A stretch of DNA of 64,000 nt from DASVFB01 sp963815965 (GTDB lineage Bacteria; Actinomycetota; Thermoleophilia; Gaiellales; Gaiellaceae), in contig CAWFIT010000017.1 in assembly GCA_963815965.1 (NCBI GenBank), positions 62,001 to 126,000 of the forward strand, read 5' to 3'. The stretch's first letter is position 1; each line of letters begins with the position of its first letter. The notes under the pieces were generated by a model that was not told the DNA's origin, ran no database searches, and saw only the letters and a list, made by a program, of their open reading frames with translations. Shown in pieces: positions 41,946 through 52,635 of the stretch. Both the position numbers and the translations under genes were made by a program.

Positions 41946-42487
41946 GACTTGCCGTCGTCGACGCGTCTCCGGCGCCGCGCCCGCTCGGCGTCCTGAAGAC
42001 GCTCCACTACCGGCCGGAGCTGTTCGGCCGCCCGTACTCCGACGCACTCGACCTCGCGTTGCGAGGGCCGTCGGACTGGAGCGAAGGCGAGCGCGAGTTG
42101 TTCGCCGCGTTCGTCTCCTCCCTCAACCAATGCCCGTTCTGAACGAACGCCCACGGCGCGGTCGCGTCGTACGCACTCGGACAAGACGTGTGGGACGCAG
42201 TCGAGCGCGACTGGCGAACCGCGCCGGTCTCGCATGAGCTCCGCGCGACGCTCGGTTTCCTCGAGAAGCTGACGCTGCGTCCCGCCAACGTCTCACGCGA
42301 GGACGCCGACGCAGTCCGAGCCGCCGGTGTGTCGGACGACGCGCTGGTCGACGCGATTCACGTCTGCGCGCTGTTCAGCATGATCGTCCGGCTGGCCGAC
42401 TCGCTCGACTGGGACGTGCCGTCCTATGAGTCGTTCGCGGAGCGCGCCGACGGCATGCTGGCGAGCGGCTATGCGCTCGAGGACTGA
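41942..42487 (+). CDS. AhpD-like peroxidase family protein with in-frame TGA at the redox site (candidate selenoprotein)
   Basis: 181 codons if the TGA at 42140-42142 is read through. Residues 62-71 read N-Q-C-P-F-[TGA]-T-N-A-H. In AhpD the proton-relay residues are Glu118, Cys130, Cys133 and His137; here Glu52, Cys64, the TGA codon (67) and His71 have exactly the same spacing of 12, 3 and 4. The downstream half stays open in the same frame for 114 codons and keeps family features (GFLEKLTLRPANVSREDADA, DAIHVCALFSMIVRLADSL). Selenocysteine at the second redox position is the simplest functional reading; a C-to-A error or a nonsense mutation are the alternatives. Short hairpins can form just after the TGA, but a SECIS cannot be proven by eye. 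The GTG at 41942 overlaps the previous stop. The 3' end overlaps ispF by 19 bases. Confidence 0.75.
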
Positions 42488-42960
42488 AGCAACGCAACGG
42501 CCTGTGCGGCGAGACCCTCGCCGCGACCCGTGAAGCCGAGCGCGTCGGTCGTCGTCGCTCGTACCGAGATCCGGTCTGCGTCGACCTCCAGTGTTCCGGT
42601 GAGCAGCAGCTGCATCTGCTTGCGGACACCAGCGATCTTCGGCTCCTGACCGATCAGCACGACGTCCGCGTTCACGAGCTCGTACCCGCACGTCCGGACC
42701 TGGACGTATGCCTCGCGAAGCAGCTTGAGCGACGACACGCCCTTGAGCTCGGGATCCTCCGCTGGAAAGAGCGTGCCGATGTCGCCGAGGCCCACCGGCC
42801 CGAGCAGCGAGTCGATCAGCGCGTGTGTGATCACGTCGCCGTCGGAATGCCCGGCGAGCCCGCGCGGCGAGCGGAACGCCACGCCGCCGAGCACGAGCGG
42901 CACGCCCGGCTCGAACGCGTGCGCGTCGAAGCCGGTGCCGACGCGAAAGGTCACAGCCAC
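42469..42960 (-). CDS. ispF: 2-C-methyl-D-erythritol 2,4-cyclodiphosphate synthase
   Basis: 163 residues, fifth enzyme of the MEP isoprenoid pathway. The metal ligands are in GTGFDAHAFEPG and HSDGDVITHALIDSLLG; GDIGTLFPAEDPELKGVSS and the C-terminal RATTTDALGFTGRGEGLAAQ complete the active site of the trimer. It overlaps ispD by ten bases, so the two are translationally coupled. Its 3' end overlaps the convergent AhpD-like gene. Confidence 0.95.
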   Translation of the reverse strand: MAVTFRVGTGFDAHAFEPGVPLVLGGVAFRSPRGLAGHSDGDVITHALIDSLLGPVGLGDIGTLFPAEDPELKGVSSLKLLREAYVQVRTCGYELVNADVVLIGQEPKIAGVRKQMQLLLTGTLEVDADRISVRATTTDALGFTGRGEGLAAQAVALLQSSSA

Positions 42961-43607
42961 GACGCGACGAGCTCCAGGTCCTCGCGGGAAGTGACCTTCA
43001 AAAGCTGCGGATCACCCTGCACTGCCTTGATCCTGCCGCCTTGGGCCTCGACGAGCGCAGCGCAATCCGTCCCCTCGCCCGCGGCGGCCCGCCGCAGCGC
43101 GTCGGCGAGAAAAGCCTGCGGTGTCTGCGCGAGGACAAGCCCCTCGCGCTCGACGGTCTCCACCACCTCGTGCGCGCGGACGCGCTTCACGGTGTCCGAC
43201 ACCTGGATGACCGGCACTGCGCCGTCGTAGCCCTCGGAGAGCGGCGCGAGGACGCGTCCGATCACGTCGTCCGAGACGAGCGGTCGCGCCGCATCGTGAA
43301 CGAGCACGATCGCGGCGTCCTCCGGCACCTCAGCCAGCGCCGTCCGCACCGACGCTGCGCGCGTCGCGCCGCCGGTTACGACGGTGCTCACCTTCCCCGC
43401 ACCGAGCTGTTCGGCGAGCACGATGCACGGCTCCTCCCAATCCGGAGGAGCCGCGACGACGATGCCGTCGATCCAGTCGGAGTCGTCGAGGCGGCGCAGC
43501 GGCTCGGCGACCAGAGGAAGGTCACCGAGCCGAGCGAACGCCTTAGGGCGATCGTCGCCCAACCGTTCTCCGCGGCCCGCAGCCGCGAGAACGGCCCACA
43601 CGGACAC
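42951..43607 (-). CDS. ispD: 2-C-methyl-D-erythritol 4-phosphate cytidylyltransferase
   Basis: 218 residues, third enzyme of the MEP pathway, makes CDP-methylerythritol. The CTP-binding motif is VLAAAGRGERLGDDRPKAFA and the LVHDAARPLVSDDVI and LAQTPQAFLADALRRA regions are typical. The start is GTG at 43607, just two bases after the carD stop. Order carD-ispD-ispF. Confidence 0.94.
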   Translation of the reverse strand: MSVWAVLAAAGRGERLGDDRPKAFARLGDLPLVAEPLRRLDDSDWIDGIVVAAPPDWEEPCIVLAEQLGAGKVSTVVTGGATRAASVRTALAEVPEDAAIVLVHDAARPLVSDDVIGRVLAPLSEGYDGAVPVIQVSDTVKRVRAHEVVETVEREGLVLAQTPQAFLADALRRAAAGEGTDCAALVEAQGGRIKAVQGDPQLLKVTSREDLELVASWL

Positions 43608-43608
43608 G

Positions 43609-44166
43609 TTAGGCCGCCGCGCCGGCCTTGGTCTTCGTCGACGCGGTCGTCGTCACGGCCTTCTTCGCAGTCCCGTTCGTCGTGCCGTTCGTGGAGAGCA
43701 CCTCGTCGAGCCATTCCGCCGCAGCCTCTTCGTCGAGGCTCTTCGCGTACATCAGCTCGGACGCCAGGATCTTCTTTGCCTTCACGAACATCTGCTTCTC
43801 ACCCGTCGAGAGACCCTTCTCGTGATCGCGCAGCGAGAGATTGCGCACGACTTCCGCGAGCTCGAAGATGTCGCCGGTCTTCATCTTGTCGCGGTTGTGC
43901 TTGAAGCGGCGGTTCCAGTTCTTCGGCATTGCGGTGCCGCCCCCGGTCAATGCCTTCGTGACCTTCTTGACCATTTCCTCGTTGATGACCTGCCGGAGGC
44001 CGACTGCCTCGGCGTTCTCGCACGGAACGTTGACGGTCATGTCGTTGTGCAGAATTTTGATCGTCAGGTACTCGCGCTTCTCCCCCAGCACCATGCGCTT
44101 TTCCTTTTTGACGACCGTGCCTGCTCCGTGGTGCGGATACACCACCTTGTCGCCGACCTTGAACAA
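43609..44166 (-). CDS. carD: CarD/CdnL-type RNA polymerase-binding regulator
   Basis: 185 residues. The N-terminal Tudor-like RNA polymerase interaction domain reads FKVGDKVVYPHHGAGTVVKK; a helical DNA-binding domain follows (WNRRFKHNRDKMKTGDIFEL, SLRDHEKGLSTGEKQM). The C-terminal 25 residues are Thr/Lys/Ala-rich and probably disordered. The family stabilises open promoter complexes at rRNA and housekeeping promoters. I chose the TTG at 44166 because a GGAGG site lies at 44172-44176 and the domain begins at once; the longer frame adds 25 unrelated residues. Confidence 0.9.
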   Translation of the reverse strand: MFKVGDKVVYPHHGAGTVVKKEKRMVLGEKREYLTIKILHNDMTVNVPCENAEAVGLRQVINEEMVKKVTKALTGGGTAMPKNWNRRFKHNRDKMKTGDIFELAEVVRNLSLRDHEKGLSTGEKQMFVKAKKILASELMYAKSLDEEAAAEWLDEVLSTNGTTNGTAKKAVTTTASTKTKAGAAA

Positions 44167-44301
44167 GCCTTCCTCCCCTACGTGTCGCGGGTGTACTCGG
44201 CAAGACGCCGACGGCGTAAACGCCCCCGGCGCAATGTTCACCAGTGTATCAAAAGTCCCGCAAATCGGCCACTTTTCTGCAAAGTCCCTGCACGTAGCGA
44301 A

Positions 44302-45441
44302 CTACAACTGGAGATAGCGATCCACGAGGTTGTGCTCCTGGAGGCGGCGGAGCCCTTCGCGGATGTCGCGGGCCCTGGCGGTGCCGACTCCCTGCACCGC
44401 TTCGAGGTCGCGCTGAGAGGCGCGGACGATTGCTTCCAGCCCCTCCAGGTCCGCCACGACCCGCTGAATGACGCCCGGCGGGAGGCGCGGGATGTTCGAC
44501 AGCACCCGGTAACCCCTCGCGGAAACCGTGTGATCCAGCGGATTGACGGTCCGGGGATAGCCGAGAAGCTCGGCGATTCGCTCGAACTCGAGCAGCTCCT
44601 GGTAACTGAGCGCTGCGAGGCCTTCGAGCGCGAGAACGGCCTCTGGCCCGCCGCCGGCGACGTGGTAGTCGTTCACGATCGCCGCCCGCTGGCCCGGGAC
44701 GTCCCCGAGCAGCTCGGTCAGCCGCATGCGGATCAGCCGTCCCTCGGTGCCGAGCTCGACGCAGTTCCGCTCGATCTCCTCTGCCATTCGTGTCGTCAGC
44801 TCCGCCCGCTGGAGGACGACCAGCACATCGTCGAGGACGACGGCATTCTGGAACTCGAGGGCCGTCAGGCGTGTCAGCACCTGCTCGAGCCGGGTCCGGT
44901 AAGTGTCGAGGGTCGCGAGGGCCTGGTTCGTCTTCGCGAGCAGCGTCGGCACGGGATCGAGCTGGTAGCGCTGCCTGCCCTGGAAAATCGTCACCGTCTC
45001 GCGCTGCTGCGAGATCGAGATGACAAGGGCGCCGGTTTGCTTCGCAACGCGCTCGGCGGTGCGATGGCGGGTGCCCGTCTCGTCCGACGAGATGGTCGGG
45101 TCCGGCATGAGCTGGACGTTGGCGTAGGCGATCTTCGACAGGTTGTCCTTGACGATGATCGCGCCGTCCATCTTCGCGAGCTCGTACAGCGCCTGGCCGG
45201 TGAAGGCCAAGTCGAGCCGCATCCCGCCCGAGTAGAGGAACGACAGGGACTCGGGGTCGCCCATGACGATCAGCGCACCCTCGTGCGAGCGGATGATGTC
45301 GTCGATCCCCTGTCTGAGCTCGGTTCCAGGTGCGACGCGCGCGATCGAGGAAAGCAGGCGGGGGTCGCGGCGAGGGTCGTCCTCCGACGGTGAACGCGTG
45401 AAGCCAAGCGTCCCGGCTTGCTTATCCCCTCTGTCCGGCAT
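44302..45441 (-). CDS. disA: DNA-integrity scanning diadenylate cyclase
   Basis: 379 residues. The DAC domain (about 20-160) has the DGA motif (LAKMDGAIIVKDNLSKIAYA) and the RHR motif (GTRHRTAERVAKQTGALVIS), both needed to make cyclic di-AMP. A helical linker follows, and a C-terminal helix-hairpin-helix DNA-binding domain includes VVADLEGLEAIVRASQRDL and VQGVGTARARDIREGL. The ATG at 45441 has an AAGGCGGGG ribosome site and overlaps the radA stop by 20 bases. The radA-disA order is as in Bacillus. Confidence 0.95.
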   Translation of the reverse strand: MPDRGDKQAGTLGFTRSPSEDDPRRDPRLLSSIARVAPGTELRQGIDDIIRSHEGALIVMGDPESLSFLYSGGMRLDLAFTGQALYELAKMDGAIIVKDNLSKIAYANVQLMPDPTISSDETGTRHRTAERVAKQTGALVISISQQRETVTIFQGRQRYQLDPVPTLLAKTNQALATLDTYRTRLEQVLTRLTALEFQNAVVLDDVLVVLQRAELTTRMAEEIERNCVELGTEGRLIRMRLTELLGDVPGQRAAIVNDYHVAGGGPEAVLALEGLAALSYQELLEFERIAELLGYPRTVNPLDHTVSARGYRVLSNIPRLPPGVIQRVVADLEGLEAIVRASQRDLEAVQGVGTARARDIREGLRRLQEHNLVDRYLQL

Positions 45442-46762
45442 CGAGCCCCGCCTTGATCGCATGCCTCAACGTGTCGTGCGCTTCCACGTTGAGTTTGCCA
45501 TGCGAGGCGGTTCCCGCCGGGACGACGACCCGATCGAGACCGAGTTTCGCGCATTCCTGGAGCCGTCGCTCGGCCTGCGTCGCGGGCCGGAGGCGGCCGG
45601 TGAGACCGACCTCCCCGAACGCGGCGAGCCTGTTTCCGACCGGAACGCCCTTTGCGGCAGAAGCGATCGCTAGCGCGACTGCGAGGTCGGCGCCCGGCTC
45701 GTCGATACGCACTCCGCCCGCAACGTTCACGAAGACGTCCGCACTGCCTAGCGCGACGCCTGCGTGGCGACCGAGCACGGCGACGATCATCGCGAGGCGC
45801 TTCGGGTCGACGCCGGTCCCGACGCGGCGCGGCATCGCAAGGTCGGTCGGGGAGACGAGCGACTGGATCTCTAGCAGCATCGGGCGCGTTCCCTCGAGCG
45901 CGCACGCCACGGCAGCGCCGATCTCTCCGTCCTCGGTCTTGCCGAAGAGCGCCGACGGGTCGGGCACGCCGACGAGGCCCGCGCCTGTCATCTCGAACAC
46001 GCCGAGCTCGTTCGTTGACCCGAAGCGGTTCTTCACCGCGCGCAGGATTCGGTGCGCGTGGTAGCGATCGCCCTCGAATTGCAGGACACAGTCCACGAGG
46101 TGCTCGAGGACGCGCGGGCCGGCGACGGAGCCGTCCTTCGTCACGTGGCCGACGAGGATCGTCGCGACGGCGCTCTCCTTGGCAACGCGCAGCAGGCGCG
46201 CCGCCGCCTCGCGGACCTGCGCCACCGAGCCCGGAGCGGAACCGAGGTCGGCGGCGTAAAGCGTCTGCACGGAATCGATCACGCAGACGTCCGGCCGCTC
46301 GCGCTCGAGCGTCGCGCAGACTGCGTCGAGCTCGGTTTCCGCCAGGATCTCGACGTTCGCCGCCCCGCCGAGGCGCGCGGCGCGGAGCTTCACCTGTGCG
46401 ACCGACTCCTCGCCGGTGACGAGAAGGGAGCGCCGTGTCTCGCTCATCGCCTGCAGCGCCATCAGCAGCAGCGTCGACTTGCCGACGCCGGGCTCGCCGC
46501 CGACGAGAACGAGCGACGCGGGAACGAGCCCGCCGCCGAGGACGCGGTCGAGCTCCGCGACTCCCGTCGCGATCCGCTCGGCCTCAGCCGCGTCGACGTC
46601 GACGAGGCGCAGCACCGGCTTGGCCGCCGCCGCACCGCCCGACGCCGCCGGGCCTTCCTCCACGAGCGTCCCGAACGCGTCGCAGCCGGGGCACTTGCCG
46701 AACCAGCGGCCGGCTGTATAACCACATTCGGAACACGCGTATTTGACGGCGGTCTTGGCCAC
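45422..46762 (-). CDS. radA: DNA repair protein RadA
   Basis: 446 residues. An N-terminal zinc finger has Cys 10, 13, 24 and 27 (YACSECGYTAGRWFGKCPGC). A RecA-like ATPase core has Walker A in GGEPGVGKSTLLLMALQAM and the KNRFG motif in RAVKNRFGSTNELGVF. A C-terminal Lon-like domain without protease function follows (GGVRIDEPGADLAVALAIAS). The protein promotes branch migration in recombination. The start is GTG at 46762. Confidence 0.96.
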   Translation of the reverse strand: MAKTAVKYACSECGYTAGRWFGKCPGCDAFGTLVEEGPAASGGAAAAKPVLRLVDVDAAEAERIATGVAELDRVLGGGLVPASLVLVGGEPGVGKSTLLLMALQAMSETRRSLLVTGEESVAQVKLRAARLGGAANVEILAETELDAVCATLERERPDVCVIDSVQTLYAADLGSAPGSVAQVREAAARLLRVAKESAVATILVGHVTKDGSVAGPRVLEHLVDCVLQFEGDRYHAHRILRAVKNRFGSTNELGVFEMTGAGLVGVPDPSALFGKTEDGEIGAAVACALEGTRPMLLEIQSLVSPTDLAMPRRVGTGVDPKRLAMIVAVLGRHAGVALGSADVFVNVAGGVRIDEPGADLAVALAIASAAKGVPVGNRLAAFGEVGLTGRLRPATQAERRLQECAKLGLDRVVVPAGTASHGKLNVEAHDTLRHAIKAGLDAGQRG

Positions 46763-46817
46763 CGGGCCAGACTACGCGCGCGTTCGGACACTCTCCGTGC
46801 CGGATCTGTGACGAATT

Positions 46818-47732
46818 TCAGCCCGCGAGCTCGGGCTCCGGCGGCGGCGGCGCGCGGCGGCCGAGCGAGGAGATGACGAGCCCCGAGAGGATGCACGCCG
46901 CCCCCGCGAGCTGCCAGGTCGAGGGCGCCTCGTCGAGGATCGCGGCGGCAAAGAGGACGGCGCAGACCGGCTGCAGCGTCAGCGAGACAGACGTGACGAC
47001 GGCCGGCAGACGCGGCAGCGAGATCGTGATCAGCAGCCAGCCGAGCACCTGCGAACTGAGGGCGAGCAGAATCAGCCAGCCCTGCGCCGACGGCGAAGGC
47101 GTCAGGTCGAGGTCGCCGACGGCGAGCCCGATCAGCGCGCATCCGACCGCTGCTGCAAGCGTCGCGTCGAACAGAGGCCCGGCAGGCCCGACGATGCCGC
47201 GTCCACCCTGTCGCAGCGCAAGCAGGAAGCCCGTGTAAGCGAGGCCAGTGAGCACGCCGTACACAGCGCCGAGCGCCGGATTCTCGCCGTAGGCGCCTTG
47301 CTCGAGAACGCCTGAGATGAGGACCACGCCGAAAAGCACGATCGGGATCGCGACGAGCGAGGCCGTTTGCGGCCGCTCTCGCCAGAGCAGCCACGCGATC
47401 AGTCCGACGAGCACGACCTGGGTGTTGCCGAGGACGGTCGCGAGGCCGGCGCCGACCTGCTCGATCGCGTTGTGCCAGAGGACGAGGTCGGCGGCGAAGA
47501 ACGCTCCGGCAAGCCACGCCAACCGACGCGCGCGCAAGGGTCGGCGTCCCCAGCGTCGCTCCTCCCAGTGAGCGATCACCCACAGCGGAGGCAGCGCCCA
47601 GAAGCACCGGAAGAACGCCCCGGTCGAGGGCGAGACGTGCGAGAGGCGGAAGAGGATGCCCGAGAACGAGATCGCCACCGCGCCGACGAGCACGGTGAGC
47701 TCCGGCCGGCGCGCAAGCGTGGACAGTCGCAT
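46818..47732 (-). CDS. EamA-family (DMT) transporter
   Basis: 304 residues, ten predicted transmembrane helices in two EamA halves: ELTVLVGAVAISFSGILFRL to VVLFGVVLISGVLE, and GAVYGVLTGLAYTGFLLALR to LAGAACILSGLVISSLG. The conserved helix-4 region reads LVLWHNAIEQVGAGLATVLG. It exports or imports an unknown metabolite. The ATG at 47732 is preferred to the TTG three bases earlier. It sits between clpC and radA on the same strand, where Bacillus has no such gene. Confidence 0.88.
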   Translation of the reverse strand: MRLSTLARRPELTVLVGAVAISFSGILFRLSHVSPSTGAFFRCFWALPPLWVIAHWEERRWGRRPLRARRLAWLAGAFFAADLVLWHNAIEQVGAGLATVLGNTQVVLVGLIAWLLWRERPQTASLVAIPIVLFGVVLISGVLEQGAYGENPALGAVYGVLTGLAYTGFLLALRQGGRGIVGPAGPLFDATLAAAVGCALIGLAVGDLDLTPSPSAQGWLILLALSSQVLGWLLITISLPRLPAVVTSVSLTLQPVCAVLFAAAILDEAPSTWQLAGAACILSGLVISSLGRRAPPPPEPELAG

Positions 47733-47815
47733 CAAGGGGTTCTACACGCCGGTACCTGCGCGTCGCTCGTTGCGGCCGCGCTTTCCCCGCCGGCTCCCCG
47801 CGCGCTTGGCGTACC

Positions 47816-47845
47816 GCACAAACAAGAGGCGCCTCGCGGCGCCTC
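47816..47845 (-). terminator. Rho-independent terminator of clpC
   Basis: On the minus strand GAGGCGCC pairs with GGCGCCTC (47826-47845) over a four-base GCGA loop, followed by the T-rich TTGTTTGTG. It begins six bases after the clpC stop and should end the clpC transcript before the EamA gene. Confidence 0.7.
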
Positions 47846-47850
47846 CGTGT

Positions 47851-50385
<2,535 letters not shown>

Positions 50386-50507
50386 AGTCCCTCAACGCCC
50401 CTTTCTCGTGTACTGCCACGACTGTGATGTATCGGTCGGAGGACGGCCTAAGTGTAGCCCAGGGGTATAGCGCAACCATGGCGCGCATAGGTCAATTAGA
50501 GAGAGAG

Positions 50508-50529
50508 CCGGGACCCTCGGAAGTCCCGG
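50508..50529. other. Short hairpin in the clpC/epimerase divergent region
   Basis: CCGGGAC and GTCCCGG form a seven-base stem with an eight-base loop in the 202-base gap between divergent clpC and the epimerase gene. A GA-rich tract (AATTAGAGAGAGAG) precedes it. No clear CtsR heptad repeat, HspR inverted repeat or promoter pair was found. Confidence 0.3.
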
Positions 50530-50587
50530 CCGTCCCTGCTTCAACGACTTCGCAGGCGCTTCCGATATGGCCGGGTAGGCTTCGCCG

Positions 50588-51577
50588 GTGCCCGTAAAGG
50601 CGTTGATCACTGGCGGCGCGGGCTTCATCGGCTCACACCTTGCCGAATCCCTGCTCGACCACGGCGACGAGGTGTTCGTCCTGGACGACCTCTCCACAGG
50701 CGCACACCGGAACGTCGAGCGGCTCCGCGACCGCCCTGGATTCCACCTCGTCGTCGACTCCGTGCTCTCTCCGTCGGTCGTGAGCGAGCTCGTCTACAAG
50801 TGCGACGTCGTCTACCACCTCGCGGCCGCCGTTGGCGTCCGCCTGATCGTCGAGCAGCCGGTTCACACCATGGTCACGAACCTGCAGGGCACGACGACCG
50901 TCCTCGAGTACTGCAACAAGTTCGACAAGCGCGTGCTGATCGCTTCCAGCTCGGAGGTCTACGGCGACCACAGGGAGGAGCAGCCGCTCCAGGAGAGCGA
51001 CCGGCGCGTCTACGGCCCGGTCACCGAGCGCCGCTGGCTGTACGCGGACTCGAAGGCGATGGACGAATTCCTCGCGCTCGGCTTTCACCAGGAGCGGGGC
51101 CTGGACTGCGTCATCGCGCGGTTCTTCAACACCGTCGGGCCGCGCCAGTCGGGTCAGTACGGCATGGTCGTCCCGCGCTTCGTCGAGCGTGCGGTGGCCG
51201 GGGCTCCGCTCGAAGTGCACGGCGACGGAACGCAGACGCGCTCTTTCTGCCACGTCGCCGACACGGTCCGCGCGACGGTCGGGCTCATGGAGGCGCGCGA
51301 CATCTCCGGCGAGATCTTCAACGTCGGCTCTTCGGAGCGCGTGCGCATCATCGACCTCGCCCGGCGCGTGCTCGAGCTCACCGGGTCGCGGTCGGAGCTG
51401 GTCTTCGTCCCGCACTCCGCGGTCTACGGGGTGGGAATCGAGGACGTGCTACATCGCGAGCCGTCGATCGACAAGATTCGTGCCGCGACGGGCTGGCGCC
51501 CGTCACTCGATCTCGAGCGCGTCCTCGCGGACGTGATCGACCACACGCGCCGCGCGTCCGAGGTCGAGCTGGCTTAG
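50588..51577 (+). CDS. NAD-dependent nucleotide-sugar epimerase/dehydratase (extended SDR), first of two
   Basis: 329 residues. The NAD motif ITGGAGFIGSHLAESLL, DDLSTGAHRN, VVYHLAAAVGV, the catalytic ASSSEVYGD with YADSKAMDE (Tyr-x3-Lys), and FFNTVGPRQSGQYGMVVPRF are typical of UDP-glucose 4-epimerase or UDP-glucuronate decarboxylase-like enzymes. The exact sugar is unknown. Its stop is 32 bases before the second epimerase; the pair may act in cell-surface glycan synthesis. Confidence 0.88.
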   Translation: MPVKALITGGAGFIGSHLAESLLDHGDEVFVLDDLSTGAHRNVERLRDRPGFHLVVDSVLSPSVVSELVYKCDVVYHLAAAVGVRLIVEQPVHTMVTNLQGTTTVLEYCNKFDKRVLIASSSEVYGDHREEQPLQESDRRVYGPVTERRWLYADSKAMDEFLALGFHQERGLDCVIARFFNTVGPRQSGQYGMVVPRFVERAVAGAPLEVHGDGTQTRSFCHVADTVRATVGLMEARDISGEIFNVGSSERVRIIDLARRVLELTGSRSELVFVPHSAVYGVGIEDVLHREPSIDKIRAATGWRPSLDLERVLADVIDHTRRASEVELA

Positions 51578-51609
51578 CCCAGCTGCGGCCGGGCATACTC
51601 GCGGACGCA

Positions 51610-52533
51610 ATGGCACGCGTTCTCGTAACGGGAGGAGCCGGGTTCGTCGGGTCGCACGTGGCGGATGCATTCATCGCCCGCGGCGACGACGTGCTGGTCG
51701 TCGACGATCTTTCGACCGGGCGGCGCGAGAACGTTCCCGAGAGCGCGGCGTTCGAGCGACTCGACGTCGCCGATGCAAATGCCTTGGAGCGCGCATTCGA
51801 GGCCGGCGCCGACGTCGTCTGCCATCTCGCGGCGCAGGCCAGCGTCACCGTCTCGGTGACGGATCCCGTGCTCGACTGCACGTCGAACGTCGTCGGAACG
51901 CTGAACGTCTGCGAGGCCGCGCGCCGGCGCGGCGCGCCAGTCGTGTTTGCGTCGACCGGCGGTGCGCTCTACGGCGACCGGGCGCCGCGCCCGACGCCCG
52001 AGACCGCCGCGTCCGAGCCGCTGTCGCCTTACGGCGCGTCCAAGCTGTCGGGAGAGGCCTACGTGGCGACCTGGGGCCGTCTCTACGGGATGGCAAACGT
52101 CGTGCTGCGCCTCGGCAACGTCTACGGCCCGCGGCAGAACCCACACGGCGAGGCCGGAGTAGTGGCCATCTTCAGCGGCATGCTGCTCGACGGCGAGCGG
52201 CCGACTTTGCGCGGAGAAGGAAAGCCGACGCGTGACTACGTGTACGTGACGGACGTCGCGAACGCGTTCGTCGCGGCGGCCAGCAGCGCGGGCGCCGGAA
52301 CGTACAACGTCGGCACGGGGCGCGAGACCTCGACCGCACGCCTACTCGAGGTCATGCAGAACGCGGCTGGAACGGCGATCGAGCCGTTGCACGTGGAGCT
52401 CCAACCGGGCGAGCTTCAGTCGAGCGCGCTCGACTCGAGCCTGATCGAGCGTGAGTTGGGGTGGCGCGCGGCCGTCGACCTCGAGGCAGGGCTTCGGCAG
52501 ACGCTCGACTGGTATCGCGCCGCGCCTCGCTGA
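51610..52533 (+). CDS. NAD-dependent nucleotide-sugar epimerase/dehydratase (extended SDR), second of two
   Basis: 307 residues, similar in plan to the preceding gene but clearly divergent in sequence. Motifs: LVTGGAGFVGSHVADAFIAR, VCHLAAQASVTVSVTDP, ASTGGALYGD with YGASKLSGE (Tyr-x3-Lys), RLGNVYGPRQNPHGEAGVVA and YVYVTDVANAFVAA. UDP-glucose 4-epimerase is the closest common label. The ATG at 51610 starts directly at the Rossmann strand. Confidence 0.88.
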   Translation: MARVLVTGGAGFVGSHVADAFIARGDDVLVVDDLSTGRRENVPESAAFERLDVADANALERAFEAGADVVCHLAAQASVTVSVTDPVLDCTSNVVGTLNVCEAARRRGAPVVFASTGGALYGDRAPRPTPETAASEPLSPYGASKLSGEAYVATWGRLYGMANVVLRLGNVYGPRQNPHGEAGVVAIFSGMLLDGERPTLRGEGKPTRDYVYVTDVANAFVAAASSAGAGTYNVGTGRETSTARLLEVMQNAAGTAIEPLHVELQPGELQSSALDSSLIERELGWRAAVDLEAGLRQTLDWYRAAPR

Positions 52534-52635
52534 CGCGTTACCGAAACGCGCCGAGAGCGTGCCGATCGGCGAAAGGACACTAGGCGCGGCGCGCTCACAC
52601 ACGTAGACGTATCGCTCCCGACAACAGGAGGAACG

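Noticed and set aside
42143..42195. Defined SECIS element after the TGA
   Set aside because: Two alternative short hairpins are possible (ACGA...TCGT at 42143-42170 and GCGT-CGT-ACGC at 42164-42174), but neither can be called with confidence by eye.
44243..44248. Extended -10 promoter for carD (TGATACACT on the minus strand)
   Set aside because: No acceptable -35 at 16-18 bases; too weak to list as a feature.
50440..50510. CtsR or HspR operator upstream of clpC
   Set aside because: Only one partial GGTCAAT heptad is seen, without the tandem repeat, and no HspR inverted repeat.
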